64,000 nt of DNA from Variovorax sp. J22P240 (GCF_030316855.1 NZ_JASZYR010000002.1:248001-312000); one strand, 5' to 3'. Positions 10,659-20,576 are shown, counted from the first letter of the stretch. Made by a program: numbers and translations. Notes: generated by a model from the sequence alone, not told the origin.

Positions 10659-12044
10659 ATGGCGCACGTGATCCCCGGGCCCGACACCCAGATGAAACTC
10701 ACCGACGACTACGTGCGACTCGTCGCTCGGGACGCCTTTTTCTGGGCATGGCCGATCGTCAACGTCTACAACCGGCGCCTCACTTTCGCGCCCTTGCCGC
10801 ATCCGATGCTGCTGGGCGGCGTGCTGCCGGTCGGGCCCCTCAATTCGGTGACCATGCTCACCGACTACATCGACCCTGCCGAGCGCGCGGTGGCGTGCCC
10901 CAACCAGGATGTGGTCTACGGCAACAGCATCCTCGCGCTGGACGTGTCGCCGGTGGTGGTGCAGGTACCGGATTTCGGCGATCGCTTCTGGGTCTATCAG
11001 GTGGTGGACTCGCGCACCGACAGTTTTGCAGAGCTGGGGCGGATGTACGGCACGCGCCCCGGCTTCTACCTGCTGGCCGGGCCGAACTGGGTGGGCACCG
11101 TGCCGCAGGGCATCAGCAAGGTGTTCGTGTCGCAGAGCGGCACCGGCGTGGTGGTGCCGCGCGTGTTTCGCGAAGACACGGTGCAGGATCTGCAGGCGGT
11201 CCAGTCGGTCATCAACAGGATCGCCCTGTATCCGGTGGCGAGCTTCGACGGAAAGATGAAGGTCACTGATTGGCGCAAGGTACCGACGGTGAAGAACCCG
11301 TCGGACAGCGGAGGCGACGGTGCCGAGACCAGATGGGTGCCGCCGGAGAAGTTCCTGGACATGCTGCCGGGCGCGCTGGCCGATGCGAAGCCGATGGCCG
11401 GTGAATCGGCGCGCTACGCGCAGGTGCTGGCGGTGGTGGATGCGGCGAGCAAGGACGCGCGCGTCAGGGACGTCTTCAACCAGGCGTTGGCAGCGGCGGA
11501 CAAGGAACTGATCGAGCCCCTGTTCCAGTTCCGCAACTACGGGCGGCAGTTGCCTCACCACTGGTCGACCATCGCGAACGGCGCGAACTTCGGCAGTGAC
11601 TATTTCACTCGCACGGCGGTGGCGAAGTCGAACATCTTCGTCAACAAGCAGAACGAGACCAAGTACTTCTACCAGGACCTCGACGATGGCGGCGAGCGGC
11701 TGAACAGCGCGAACCGCTACACGGTGACCTTCCCGAAGGGCGCGACGCCGCCGGTCAAGGGGTTCTGGTCGCTCACGCTCTACAACCGCCATCACTTCTT
11801 CGAGCCGAATCCCTTGGCGCGTTACTCAGTCGGCACCAAGAACAAGACGCTGCAGTACGGCACGGATGGTTCGCTGACGATCTACGTGCAGAGCCAGTCA
11901 CCGGGCGCTGACATGGAGAGCAACTGGCTCCCCGCGCCTGCCGATGGAGCGAGCGAGTTCTCGCTCTACATCCGGTCCTACTGGCCGGAACAGGCCGCGC
12001 TCGACGGCAGTTGGACGCCGCCAGCGGTGGTCCGAGGGCGATGA
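10659..12044 (+). CDS. DUF1254/DUF1214 domain protein
   Basis: The 461-residue protein has a DUF1254 N-terminal part (DAFFWAWPIVNVYNRR, VACPNQDVVYGNSI, FWVYQVVDSRTDSFAELG) and a DUF1214 C-terminal part (GFWSLTLYNRHHFF, GSLTIYVQSQSPG). These domains usually occur together and have no firmly known reaction. Two ATGs lie close together. The second, at 10659, was preferred because AGGAG then has a normal 6-base spacing, whereas it touches the first. No signal peptide is apparent, although many family members are exported. It overlaps the next gene by ATGA, showing an operon. Confidence 0.88.
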   Translation: MAHVIPGPDTQMKLTDDYVRLVARDAFFWAWPIVNVYNRRLTFAPLPHPMLLGGVLPVGPLNSVTMLTDYIDPAERAVACPNQDVVYGNSILALDVSPVVVQVPDFGDRFWVYQVVDSRTDSFAELGRMYGTRPGFYLLAGPNWVGTVPQGISKVFVSQSGTGVVVPRVFREDTVQDLQAVQSVINRIALYPVASFDGKMKVTDWRKVPTVKNPSDSGGDGAETRWVPPEKFLDMLPGALADAKPMAGESARYAQVLAVVDAASKDARVRDVFNQALAAADKELIEPLFQFRNYGRQLPHHWSTIANGANFGSDYFTRTAVAKSNIFVNKQNETKYFYQDLDDGGERLNSANRYTVTFPKGATPPVKGFWSLTLYNRHHFFEPNPLARYSVGTKNKTLQYGTDGSLTIYVQSQSPGADMESNWLPAPADGASEFSLYIRSYWPEQAALDGSWTPPAVVRGR

Positions 12045-12691
12045 GCAACGCATCGACAATGCACGACACCAACTTCTACCTCGGAGCGGGAAGCATCTTC
12101 ACGTTGATGTTTGTCATGCTCGGGCCGCTGAAGGTCATCGGCCCTTTCGCCAGGCTCACGCACGAGCTGGACGAATCGGCGGTGAGGAAGGTCGCGATTC
12201 GCGCATTCTTCGTCGCCCTGGTCGCAGTGGTCGCCGGCGCGCTGGTGGGCCGCGCACTTCTTCAAAGCTGGAACATATCGCCGCCCGCGCTCCTGCTTGC
12301 AGGGGGTGCCATCTTCTTCGTCGTGGGCATGCGCGTGGTACTGGAGCAGTACGCGCCGGCCGCCACGCCGCCTGCGCGCCTGCCGGATTCACCGATGGCG
12401 GCGGCGATGCGGATCGCCTTTCCGACCGTGGTCACGCCCTATGGGACCGCCTCGGTCATCGTGCTGCTCACGCACACGCACGACGTCGAACGCACGTTGA
12501 CGATCTTTGCCATCCTGGTCGGCGTGATGCTGTTGAATCTTCTTGCCATGCTTTACGCGCGTCGCATGCTGGGAGGCACTACGGCCATCGTGTTCGAGAT
12601 CCTGGGGGCCGTGCTCGGCGTGCTCCAGGTCGCTCTCGCGGTGACCATCATCCTGCATGCGTTGCGCGATCTGGGAGTCCTGAATGCCTGA
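12041..12691 (+). CDS. MarC-family (UPF0056-like) membrane protein
   Basis: The 216-residue, strongly hydrophobic protein has about six membrane segments. The pattern GSIFTLMFVMLGPLKVIGPFARLT near the N-terminus followed by ALLLAGGAIFFVVGMRVVL fits the MarC / UPF0056 family of inner-membrane proteins of unknown transport function. The ATG overlaps the DUF1254 stop by ATGA, and its own end overlaps the next gene by 8 bases, so translation is probably coupled across the three. The family assignment is moderately sure; the substrate is unknown. Confidence 0.75.
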   Translation: MSNASTMHDTNFYLGAGSIFTLMFVMLGPLKVIGPFARLTHELDESAVRKVAIRAFFVALVAVVAGALVGRALLQSWNISPPALLLAGGAIFFVVGMRVVLEQYAPAATPPARLPDSPMAAAMRIAFPTVVTPYGTASVIVLLTHTHDVERTLTIFAILVGVMLLNLLAMLYARRMLGGTTAIVFEILGAVLGVLQVALAVTIILHALRDLGVLNA

Positions 12692-13154
12692 CGAAAAGCC
12701 ACTGATGGGAACGGGTTCGGAGTCGGAGCGCATGTCGGTTGAACTGTCTTCGCGCAGGACCGGCATGTCGTTCCAGCGCACGCGCATGAGCGCGGACCGG
12801 ACGCTGATGTCGGTGATTCGCACGTCGTTGTCGCTGATCGGCTTCGGTTTCACCATTTATCAGGTGTTCCAGAAGCTCCACGACTCGCAAGTCCTCAAGA
12901 GCAGCGAGTCGGCGCGCCATTTCGGCATTGCGCTGGTCCTGCTGGGCGTTGCCATGCTGGTATCGGGCATCGGCTACCACTGCTTCTTCATGGTCGGGCT
13001 GCGAAAGGAGCGCCAGGCGCTGAAGGCGCAGGGGCTCGTTCATGCCGAGAGCCATTTCCCTGTTTCCCTGACGCTGCTCGTCGCACTCCTGCTTCTGATC
13101 ATCGGCTTGCTTGCTATTGCGAGCATGGTGTTCGACAGCGGGCCCTTCGGCTGA
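12684..13154 (+). CDS. DUF202 (YidH-like) membrane protein
   Basis: The 156-residue protein has a soluble N-terminus rich in Arg/Ser (SSRRTGMSFQRTRMSADRTLMSVIRTSLSLIGFG), the hallmark of DUF202. Three membrane segments follow (~50-68, ~82-105, ~128-150). The conserved R-T-x-x-A-D-R-T-L element sits just before the first membrane helix. The family has no settled function. It overlaps the upstream MarC-like gene by 8 bases and precedes a ClC gene by about 40, so it belongs to the same transcription unit. Confidence 0.87.
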   Translation: MPDEKPLMGTGSESERMSVELSSRRTGMSFQRTRMSADRTLMSVIRTSLSLIGFGFTIYQVFQKLHDSQVLKSSESARHFGIALVLLGVAMLVSGIGYHCFFMVGLRKERQALKAQGLVHAESHFPVSLTLLVALLLLIIGLLAIASMVFDSGPFG

Positions 13155-13195
13155 TTCGGGATGTCGGGCAACCTCGAGAGAACGGCGGAGATGAA

Positions 13196-14455
13196 ATGAT
13201 GGACCCTCGTGTGCGCAGAATGGTCGCGCTGGCGGTGCCGGCGATCGTGGTCGGCGTGGCTGCCGCCCTGATCCTGCTGGTCGTGGTGCTCGCCGCCAAT
13301 CTGCTGCAGCACTTTCTCTGGCAGGTGCTGCCGCCGACGTTCGGTGCGACGGCCACGACATGGTGGTGGACGCTGGGTATGCTGACGCTGACCGGACTGG
13401 CCGTCGGCCTCGTCGTGCGCTTCGCGCCGGGACATGCCGGGCCGGACCCCGCGACGGTCTCGCTGTTCGGCCCTCCGACGCCCATCATCGTGTTGCCGGG
13501 CCTGGCGGTGGCGCTCATCCTGGCGCTGGCCGGTGGCGTGAGCCTCGGCCCGGAGAACCCGATCATCGCGATCATCGTGGGGCTCACCGTGGCGATCGGT
13601 GCCAAGCTGATGCCTCGCGTGCCGGCGAAAGGCTGGGTCATGCTGGCGGCGGCCGGCACGATCGGCGCGATGTTCGGCACGCCCGTCGCGGCCGCATTGC
13701 TGTTCTCGGAGATGGTTGCGTCCGACAAGGAAAAAAGCGAGCCCGTCTGGGATCAGCTCTTTGCACCGCTGGTGGCGGCAGGATCGGGTGCGCTGACCAT
13801 GTCGCATTTCGAGGTCATGGATTTCTCGCTCGCGGTGACGCCCTACCTCAATCCCACGATCGTGGACATCGGAACTGGCATGCTCGTCGCGCTGGCTGCT
13901 GTCGTGATCGGGATGGTGGCGGTCTGGGTGTTCCCGCTGTTGCATCGCTTCTTCCTGTCGCTCAGGCATCCTGTGCTGGCATTGACGCTGGGCGGGTTTC
14001 TGCTCGGCATCCTGGGCCTGGTCGGCGGGCCGATCACCATGTTCAAGGGGCTGGGCGAGATGAAGACGCTGGCATCCACGGCAGGGCAGTACGACGCGGC
14101 GGGACTGGCACTCATCGTCGTCATCAAGCTCGTCGCAGTGCTGATCTCCGCGACCTGCGGGTTCCGCGGCGGGCGTATCTTTCCGCTGGTCTTCGTGGGG
14201 GTTGCCTTCGGCTTGCTGGTGCACCAACTCTTTCCGGCGGTGCCGATGGCGCTGACCGTGGCCTGTGCCGTGCTCGGCTTCACGCTGGTCGCCACGCGCG
14301 ATGGATGGTTGAGTCTTTTCATGGGCGCGGTCATGATCCCGGGCATCGAGTTGCTGCCCTTGTTGTGCCTGGCGGTCCTGCCGGCCTGGCTGGCACTCGC
14401 TGGTCGCGCTGAGATGGAGATCAAGGCGGCGCCGGAGCCGACGAAAGGCACGTGA
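13196..14455 (+). CDS. ClC-family chloride channel / antiporter
   Basis: The 419-residue, all-membrane protein carries the ClC selectivity motifs: GGVSLGPENPII (the G-x-x-G-P-E segment, with the gating Glu kept) and CGFRGGRIFP (the GGxFxP segment). The GSGIP motif is not obvious and the protein is shorter than E. coli ClcA (473), so it is a shortened or divergent ClC, as in the group annotated as ion-channel proteins. It presumably moves anions across the inner membrane, possibly fluoride or chloride. It follows the DUF202 gene on the same strand. Confidence 0.85.
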   Translation: MMDPRVRRMVALAVPAIVVGVAAALILLVVVLAANLLQHFLWQVLPPTFGATATTWWWTLGMLTLTGLAVGLVVRFAPGHAGPDPATVSLFGPPTPIIVLPGLAVALILALAGGVSLGPENPIIAIIVGLTVAIGAKLMPRVPAKGWVMLAAAGTIGAMFGTPVAAALLFSEMVASDKEKSEPVWDQLFAPLVAAGSGALTMSHFEVMDFSLAVTPYLNPTIVDIGTGMLVALAAVVIGMVAVWVFPLLHRFFLSLRHPVLALTLGGFLLGILGLVGGPITMFKGLGEMKTLASTAGQYDAAGLALIVVIKLVAVLISATCGFRGGRIFPLVFVGVAFGLLVHQLFPAVPMALTVACAVLGFTLVATRDGWLSLFMGAVMIPGIELLPLLCLAVLPAWLALAGRAEMEIKAAPEPTKGT

Positions 14456-14498
14456 AACGCGAGCCCCGGCGGGGTAATGGAAGGCAGTCAGTTTCGGC

Positions 14499-15845
14499 AT
14501 GAACTCCGAATCCGAGCCAGCGAATCCACCGCCCGCGGCACCGACGGACGCTGGCGGCGGGCGTTCGGTGGCCGAGCGTCGGCATCTGCTGCGCTTCCTG
14601 CTGCGCCTCGGCCACCTGCTGCTGGCCACTGGCGCGCCTGCGGGGCTTGTCGAGACATCGCTGCGGCGCATGGCTCGTGTCTACCAGATCGAGCACTTCA
14701 ATGCGCTCGCACTGCCGACAGTGGTGTTCGTCAATTTCGCGGAGGAGGATTCGCTGCAGATCGAGTTCACCGCCGAGCAGGGTCTCGTGCTGCGATTCGA
14801 CCAGATCGAGGCGGCCTATGAACTGGCGCGCGACGCGGAGCGCGAACCTATCGACCCGGCCGAGGGCCTGAAGCGCATCTATGCCATCTTGTCGATGCAG
14901 CCCCGGCTCGGACTGCCGTGGGGCGTGCTCGGGCATGTGATGGTCACCGTCGGGATCGCGCTGGTGCTGCGCCCTGCCGCCGACGTGGTGGGCGCGGCCG
15001 CGTTCTTTGGGCTGGTGGTCGGCGTGCTCAAGGTGCTGGCGCGCAACCGCGGGATCATCACGACGCTGCTGCCGACCGTCGCGGCCTTCGTCGTGGCGCT
15101 GGTGTCGCTGCTCGCGGCGCAGCACGGTTTTGCGGCCAGTCCGATCTATGTGCTCGTCGCGTCGCTGGTGACCTTCCTGCCCGGCGGGACGCTCGCGGTC
15201 GCGACGGTCGAGCTGGCTTATGGCGACATCGTTTCAGGCGGCACGCGCTTCGTGTACGGCTTGCTGCAACTCGTGTTTCTCGTTCTGGGCATGCTGGCTG
15301 CGGCATCGCTGGTCGGCCTGCCGCCGGACAAGTTGCTTACGCCAGGACCGGAAGGTGCGGTGCGGGCGTGGGCGCCCTGGCTTGGCGTGCTGCTCTTCGG
15401 TGTGGGGCACGTGCTGCACTACTCCGCGCGCCTTCGGACCTTGCCGTGGATGCTCGCGCTCCTGTGCGTCGCCCAGGCGGGCCAACTGGTCGGCAATGCG
15501 GCGTTCGGTGGCTACATGAGCGGCTTCTTCGCCGCCATGCTGATCACGCCGGTGTCCTACATGGTGCAGTACCGGCTGGGCGGGCCGCCCTCGATGGTGA
15601 CTTTCACGCCGGCACTGTGGCTGCTGGTGCCCGGATCGCTGGGTCTCATCGGGATGGCCGAACTCGTCGGCAATGATCGTCTTGCGGGGGTGGAGAACTT
15701 CGTGGCGACGCTGTTCTCGATCGTCGCGATCGGCCTCGGTTCGGTGATCGGCACGGGCGTCTACAACGCGTTGTTCGAGCCGGTATTTCAACGCGCCGGA
15801 ACGATGGCCAACGTTATGCTCCGCTACCTGCGACTGCGTCGCTGA
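14499..15845 (+). CDS. ThrE-type threonine/serine exporter family protein
   Basis: The 448-residue protein has a soluble N-terminal domain (~30-130) containing LLRLGHLLLATGAPAGLVE and a hydrophobic remainder of about ten membrane segments, including FLPGGTLAVATVELAYGDIVSGGTR split across a loop. This is the DUF1212/DUF3815 architecture in one chain, as in Corynebacterium ThrE. The known family exports L-threonine and L-serine with proton motive force. It is the last gene in the plus-strand run from 8.1 kb and lies before the tRNA-Ala. The substrate here is inferred from family only. Confidence 0.86.
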   Translation: MNSESEPANPPPAAPTDAGGGRSVAERRHLLRFLLRLGHLLLATGAPAGLVETSLRRMARVYQIEHFNALALPTVVFVNFAEEDSLQIEFTAEQGLVLRFDQIEAAYELARDAEREPIDPAEGLKRIYAILSMQPRLGLPWGVLGHVMVTVGIALVLRPAADVVGAAAFFGLVVGVLKVLARNRGIITTLLPTVAAFVVALVSLLAAQHGFAASPIYVLVASLVTFLPGGTLAVATVELAYGDIVSGGTRFVYGLLQLVFLVLGMLAAASLVGLPPDKLLTPGPEGAVRAWAPWLGVLLFGVGHVLHYSARLRTLPWMLALLCVAQAGQLVGNAAFGGYMSGFFAAMLITPVSYMVQYRLGGPPSMVTFTPALWLLVPGSLGLIGMAELVGNDRLAGVENFVATLFSIVAIGLGSVIGTGVYNALFEPVFQRAGTMANVMLRYLRLRR

Positions 15846-15900
15846 CGCCTCCGGAGGCTGGCGCTTGGTGCTGAGAGGCCCGTAGTGGGCCGAGACGGGT

Positions 15901-15976
<76 letters not shown>

Positions 15977-15988
15977 AACGCAAGGAGA

Positions 15989-15994
15989 ATTCTA
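15989..15994 (-). promoter_or_regulatory. Possible -10 box of tRNA-Ala
   Basis: TAGAAT on the minus strand sits 12 bases before the mature tRNA 5' end, in an otherwise GC-rich region. The -35 region is unconvincing. Confidence 0.35.
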
Positions 15995-16070
15995 ACCAGA
16001 ACCCGGGACTCCGTGCAGCCTTGGCGGCGCATGCCAAGATGCGCGCCTCCCCAACTCCGGAGCAAGAAGA

Positions 16071-16937
16071 ATGGTCTCGTACGATCCCGCCTGGCTGGAC
16101 CGCATGTACAACAACCGGGCGCGCGTACCGGGTCATCCCGCGTACCTCGAACGCTGGGCGGCGGATTCCGCGTCACTTCGAGCCTCCCTGCCGTGCAGCG
16201 TGGACGTGCGCTACGGCGACGAGCCCGGCGAGACGCTCGACGTCTTTCCCGCGCCGGTGGCGGATGCGCCAATGCTGGTGTTCGTCCATGGCGGCTATTG
16301 GCGCTCGCTCGACAAGAGCGATCATTCATTCATCGCCCGGGCGTTCAACGACCGCGGCGTGTGCGTCGTGGTACCCAACTACGCACTGTGCCCAGGCACG
16401 CCCGCACGGCCGGTCGGCATCGCGGACATCGCGCTGCAGATGGTGCGCGCGCTCGAATGGACCTGGCGCAACGTCGCGTCCCACGGTGGCGATCCCTCGC
16501 GCATCACCGTGACCGGCCATTCGGCCGGCGGTCACCTCGCTGCGATGCTGCTGGCTTGCGACTGGAAGGCCGTGGCACCGGATCTGCCGGCGCAACTCGT
16601 TCGCAACGCGCTCTCGATCTCCGGCCTCTACGACTTGCGGCCGCTGCAGCATGCGCCCTTCATCGCGGATGCGATCCGGCTGAGCGATGCCGATGCACTG
16701 CGCCTCAGTCCGGCGCTCTGGCCGGCGCCGACGCGCGGCCGGCTCTACACGGTCGCTGGTGGCGAGGAGAGCGATGAGTTCATCCGCCACAACACGCTGA
16801 TCCGCGAGGTGTGGGGCCCCAAAGTGGTCCCCGTCTGCGAGGTGCTTCCGGGGCTCGACCACTTCGGCGTCGTGGATGCGCTGGCCGACCCCGGCCAGCG
16901 GCTGCACAGTCTCGCCGCGCAATTGGTCGACGCCTGA
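16071..16937 (+). CDS. Alpha/beta hydrolase, arylformamidase/esterase-like
   Basis: The 288-residue protein has HGGYWRSLD (oxyanion-hole HGGxW) and the nucleophile elbow GHSAGGH. A late Asp/His pair is GLDHFGVV. HGGxW plus GHSAGG is the combination of kynurenine-formamidase-like and HSL-type carboxylesterases. No signal peptide. No tryptophan-breakdown genes (kynU, kynA) are adjacent, so the formamidase assignment is only a possibility; a general esterase is the safer call. The gene ends 15 bases before the convergent GMP reductase gene. Confidence 0.85.
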   Translation: MVSYDPAWLDRMYNNRARVPGHPAYLERWAADSASLRASLPCSVDVRYGDEPGETLDVFPAPVADAPMLVFVHGGYWRSLDKSDHSFIARAFNDRGVCVVVPNYALCPGTPARPVGIADIALQMVRALEWTWRNVASHGGDPSRITVTGHSAGGHLAAMLLACDWKAVAPDLPAQLVRNALSISGLYDLRPLQHAPFIADAIRLSDADALRLSPALWPAPTRGRLYTVAGGEESDEFIRHNTLIREVWGPKVVPVCEVLPGLDHFGVVDALADPGQRLHSLAAQLVDA

Positions 16938-16952
16938 GGCGCGCCGGCGGCC

Positions 16953-17930
16953 TTACATCAGCAGGTGTTCGCCGGCGTTGTCACCACCCAGCGTGACGTA
17001 ATTGACCTTGCGGATGTCCATGAGCTTGCGGCCGCCCGCGTAGCTGATGGAGCTTTGGATGTCCTGCTCCATCTCGACCAGCGTGTCGGCGAGCTTGCCC
17101 TTGATCGGTTCGAGGATGCGCTTGCCTTCGACATGCTTGTACTCGCCTTTGTTGAAGTCGCTGGCCGAGCCGTAGTACTCCTTGAAGAGCGTGCCGTCGA
17201 CTTCCACGGTCTGTCCCGGCGATTCCTCGTGACCTGCGAAGAGCGAACCGATCATCACCATCGATGCGCCGAAGCGGATGCTCTTGGCGATGTCGCCATG
17301 GTCGCGGATGCCGCCGTCGGCAATGATCGGCTTGGTCGCCACGCGGGCGCACCACTTGAGCGCCGACAACTGCCAGCCGCCGGTGCCGAAGCCGGTCTTG
17401 AGCTTGGTGATGCAGACCTTGCCCGGGCCGATGCCGACCTTGGTGGCGTCCGCGCCCCAGTTCTCCAGGTCGATCACGGCCTCCGGCGTGCCGACGTTGC
17501 CCGCGATCACGAAGGTTTTGGGCAACTTCTTCTTGAGGTACGCGATCATGTTCTTCACGGTGTCCGCATGGCCGTGTGCGATGTCGATCGTCACGTATTC
17601 AGGCGCCAGGCCGGCGTCGGCCAACTGATCGACCGTGTCGTAGTCCGGCTTCTTGACACCCAGCGAGATCGAGGCGAACACACCCTTGGCGCGCATGTCC
17701 TTCACGAACTGCACGTTATCCAGGTCGAAGCGGTGCATGACGTAGAAGTAGCCGTTCTTCGCGAGCCAGGTGCAGATGATCTCGTCGACCACCGTCTTCA
17801 TGTTGGCGGGCACCGTCGGGATGCGGAAGCTGCGTCCGCCGAGGGTGACGCTGGCGTCGCACTCGGAGCGGCTTTCCACCACGCACTTGCGCGGCAGCAG
17901 AAGGATGTTGTCGTAGTCGAAGATTTGCAT
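16953..17930 (-). CDS. guaC: GMP reductase, short Bacillus-type (GuaC)
   Basis: The start at 17930 has AAGGAG upstream. The 325-residue IMPDH/GMPR-family barrel starts [15 protein letters not shown] and holds the catalytic loop [11 protein letters not shown] with its Cys, the phosphate-binding [10 protein letters not shown] and [16 protein letters not shown]. There is no CBS pair, which excludes IMP dehydrogenase. It turns GMP into IMP and ammonia with NADPH. Both the length and the sequence ([26 protein letters not shown]) follow the ~326-residue Bacillus GuaC rather than the 347-residue E. coli enzyme. Monocistronic by context. Confidence 0.95.
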   Translation of the reverse strand: MQIFDYDNILLLPRKCVVESRSECDASVTLGGRSFRIPTVPANMKTVVDEIICTWLAKNGYFYVMHRFDLDNVQFVKDMRAKGVFASISLGVKKPDYDTVDQLADAGLAPEYVTIDIAHGHADTVKNMIAYLKKKLPKTFVIAGNVGTPEAVIDLENWGADATKVGIGPGKVCITKLKTGFGTGGWQLSALKWCARVATKPIIADGGIRDHGDIAKSIRFGASMVMIGSLFAGHEESPGQTVEVDGTLFKEYYGSASDFNKGEYKHVEGKRILEPIKGKLADTLVEMEQDIQSSISYAGGRKLMDIRKVNYVTLGGDNAGEHLLM

Positions 17931-18159
17931 GAGATCCAAGCTCCTTGAAAAGGTCGTCGCCGAAGGATTCCGGCGGCGATGGGGCGCTTGGCTTGGAGAC
18001 CGGATCTGCGGGTGCGCCGTGGCGGCGCGACCGAACCCTGCTGTGCGCAGGCACAAAAAAACCGGACGTCAAGAAACTTGGGCCCGGTGACTGATTCTAC
18101 CCGCCCGGCCCTGAAAGTGACTTCAGCCGCTTCGTATAACCCCCATACGCAGTGCTTTC

Positions 18160-18165
18160 TACAAT
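18160..18165 (+). promoter_or_regulatory. Candidate -10 box for leaderless uvrD
   Basis: TACAAT lies six bases before the ATG at 18172 and there is no Shine-Dalgarno. This fits a transcript beginning at the start codon. The -35 is weak. Confidence 0.45.
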
Positions 18166-18171
18166 CGACGG

Positions 18172-20544
18172 ATGTTCACCGACCTCGCGGCCGCCGCAGA
18201 TTCGCCGCTGCTTCAAAACCTCAACCCGGAGCAGCGTGCCGCCGTGACGCTCCCGGCCGGCAATGCACTGATCCTTGCGGGCGCCGGCTCGGGCAAGACT
18301 CGGGTGTTGACCACCCGCATCGCATGGTTGCTGCAGACCGGCCAGGTATCACCGGGCGGCATCCTGGCTGTCACCTTCACCAACAAGGCCGCCAAGGAAA
18401 TGATGACGCGGCTGGGCTCGATGCTGCCGGTCAACGTGCGGGGCATGTGGATCGGCACGTTCCACGGTCTGTGCAATCGTTTCCTGCGCGCGCACTGGAA
18501 GCTGGCTGGCCTGCCGTCCACCTTCCAGATCCTGGACACCCAGGATCAGCTTTCGGCCATCAAGCGACTGATGAAGCAGTTCAACGTCGACGACGAGCGT
18601 TTTCCGGCCAAGCAGACGCAATGGTTCATTGCCGGCGCCAAGGAAGACGGCCTGCGCCCGCGCGACGTCGAGATCCGGAGCGACGACGACCGCAAGAAGG
18701 TCGAGCTCTACCAACTCTACGAGGAACAATGCCAGCGCGAAGGCGTGGTCGATTTCGGCGAGCTGATGCTGCGCAGCTACGAGTTGCTGCGCGACAACGA
18801 TCCGGTGCGCGAGCACTACCAGCGGCGCTTCCGCCACATCCTCATTGACGAGTTCCAGGACACCAACCGGCTGCAGTACGCGTGGATCAAGATGCTCTCG
18901 GGCACGACGACTGACGGCCGCTTCGTGCCGGGCGACAACAGCGTGATCGCGGTCGGCGACGACGACCAGAGCATCTACGCCTTCCGCGGTGCCCGCGTGG
19001 GCAACATGGCCGACTTCGTGCGCGAGTTCGATGTTTCGCATCAGATCAAGCTGGAGCAGAACTACCGCAGCTACAGCAACATCCTCGATTCGGCGAACGA
19101 GCTGATCAGCCACAACAAGAAGCGTCTCGGCAAGAGCCTGCGCACCGACCAGGGCCCGGGCGAGCCCGTGCGCGTGTACGAGTCGACCAGCGATTTCGCC
19201 GAGGCGCAGTGGATGGTCGAGGAAATGCGGCAACTGGTGCGCGACGGGATCGACCGAAAGGAAATGGCCGTGCTCTACCGCAGCAATGCGCAGAGCCGGG
19301 TGATCGAAACGGCGCTTTTCAATGCGGCCGTGCCGTACCGCGTGTACGGTGGCTTGCGCTTCTTCGAGCGCGCCGAAATCAAGCACGCCTTGGCTTACCT
19401 GCGGCTGCTGGAGAACAAGGACGACGACACGAGTTTCCTTCGCATCGTCAACTTCCCGCCGCGAGGCATCGGTGCGCGCAGCATCGAGCAGCTCCAGGAT
19501 GCGGCCCGTGCGGCCGGCCGGTCGCTGCACGACGCGGTGAGCGCGGTCGGCGGCAAGGCTGGCGGCAATCTCTCGGCCTTCGTCGCCAAGATCGACGTGC
19601 TGCGCGAGCAGACGCAGGGCATGTCGCTGCGCGAGATCATCGAACTGGTTCTCGACCACAGCGGCCTGGTCGAGCACTACAAGGCCGATCGCGAAGGAGC
19701 CGACCGCCTGGAGAACCTGGACGAACTGGTCAACGCCGCCGAGAGCTTTGTCACGCAGGAAGGCTTCGGCCGCGACGCGGTGGCGCTGCCCGTCGACGAA
19801 CTGCGGCAATCACCCGCAAGCCAGGGTCTCGATCCCAATCGCCCCCTCGTCGACGAGGCGCTGGCCCCCGATGCGGAAACCGGCGAGACGCTGAGCCCGC
19901 TTGCGGCATTCCTCACGCACGCCGCGCTGGAGTCGGGCGACAACCAGGCACAGGCCGGCCAGGACGCCGTGCAGCTGATGACAGTGCACGCGGCCAAGGG
20001 TCTCGAATTCGATTGCGTGTTCATCACCGGCCTGGAGGAGGGCCTGTTCCCGCACGAGAACTCGATGAGCGACCACGAAAGCCTCGAGGAAGAACGCCGG
20101 CTGATGTACGTGGCCATCACGCGCGCCCGCAAGCGCCTTTACCTGAGCCACTCGCAGACGCGAATGCTGCACGGCCAGACCCGCTACAACGTCAAGAGCC
20201 GCTTTTTCGAGGAACTGCCGGAAAGCGCGCTCAAGTGGTTGACGCCCAAGAACCAGGGATTCACCCCGTCGGCCTTCGGCTACGGCGGCGGCTATGCCAC
20301 CACGCGCGGCGGCGGGGGCGGCTACAGCAGCAAGGAAACTTTCGCCAGCCCGCCCGTGCCCCCGCAGAAGACCGCACCCTCGCACGGCTTGCGTTCAGGC
20401 ATGCAGGTGTTCCACAACAAGTTCGGCGAGGGCACCGTGACTGCGCTGGAAGGCAGCGGCGACGACGCCCGCGCGCAAGTGAATTTCCCGCGCCACGGTG
20501 TCAAGTGGCTGGCCCTCTCGGTCGCGAAGCTGACGCCGGTCTAG
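18172..20544 (+). CDS. uvrD: UvrD/PcrA-type DNA helicase
   Basis: The 790-residue superfamily-1A helicase has all the expected motifs in order: Walker A AGAGSGKT (~36-43), motif II DEFQDTN (~226), motif III GDDDQSIYAFRGA, motif IV LEQNYRS, motif V TVHAAKGLEFD and motif VI VAITRARKRLYL. The C-terminus has the Gly-rich linker and a Tudor-like domain (GMQVFHNKFGEGTVTALEG), typical of UvrD/PcrA. It unwinds DNA 3'-5' in nucleotide-excision and mismatch repair. It is a single gene, divergent from guaC, followed by an intergenic repeat. Confidence 0.94.
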   Translation: MFTDLAAAADSPLLQNLNPEQRAAVTLPAGNALILAGAGSGKTRVLTTRIAWLLQTGQVSPGGILAVTFTNKAAKEMMTRLGSMLPVNVRGMWIGTFHGLCNRFLRAHWKLAGLPSTFQILDTQDQLSAIKRLMKQFNVDDERFPAKQTQWFIAGAKEDGLRPRDVEIRSDDDRKKVELYQLYEEQCQREGVVDFGELMLRSYELLRDNDPVREHYQRRFRHILIDEFQDTNRLQYAWIKMLSGTTTDGRFVPGDNSVIAVGDDDQSIYAFRGARVGNMADFVREFDVSHQIKLEQNYRSYSNILDSANELISHNKKRLGKSLRTDQGPGEPVRVYESTSDFAEAQWMVEEMRQLVRDGIDRKEMAVLYRSNAQSRVIETALFNAAVPYRVYGGLRFFERAEIKHALAYLRLLENKDDDTSFLRIVNFPPRGIGARSIEQLQDAARAAGRSLHDAVSAVGGKAGGNLSAFVAKIDVLREQTQGMSLREIIELVLDHSGLVEHYKADREGADRLENLDELVNAAESFVTQEGFGRDAVALPVDELRQSPASQGLDPNRPLVDEALAPDAETGETLSPLAAFLTHAALESGDNQAQAGQDAVQLMTVHAAKGLEFDCVFITGLEEGLFPHENSMSDHESLEEERRLMYVAITRARKRLYLSHSQTRMLHGQTRYNVKSRFFEELPESALKWLTPKNQGFTPSAFGYGGGYATTRGGGGGYSSKETFASPPVPPQKTAPSHGLRSGMQVFHNKFGEGTVTALEGSGDDARAQVNFPRHGVKWLALSVAKLTPV

Positions 20545-20576
20545 CCGATCCCGGGCCGGCGTAGCCAGCCCCATTG

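Noticed and set aside
13040..14671. A 543-codon antisense frame over the ClC gene
   Set aside because: His/Arg/Asp-rich shadow with no known motif; the sense strand has a clear ClC protein.
15846..15900. Terminator between thrE-type gene and tRNA-Ala
   Set aside because: GC-rich palindromes (GCCTCCGGAGGC) exist but there is no T-run, so it was not called.
17931..18171. Possible purine riboswitch upstream of guaC
   Set aside because: I see GC-rich hairpin potential, but not the conserved junction bases of a purine aptamer, so it is not called.
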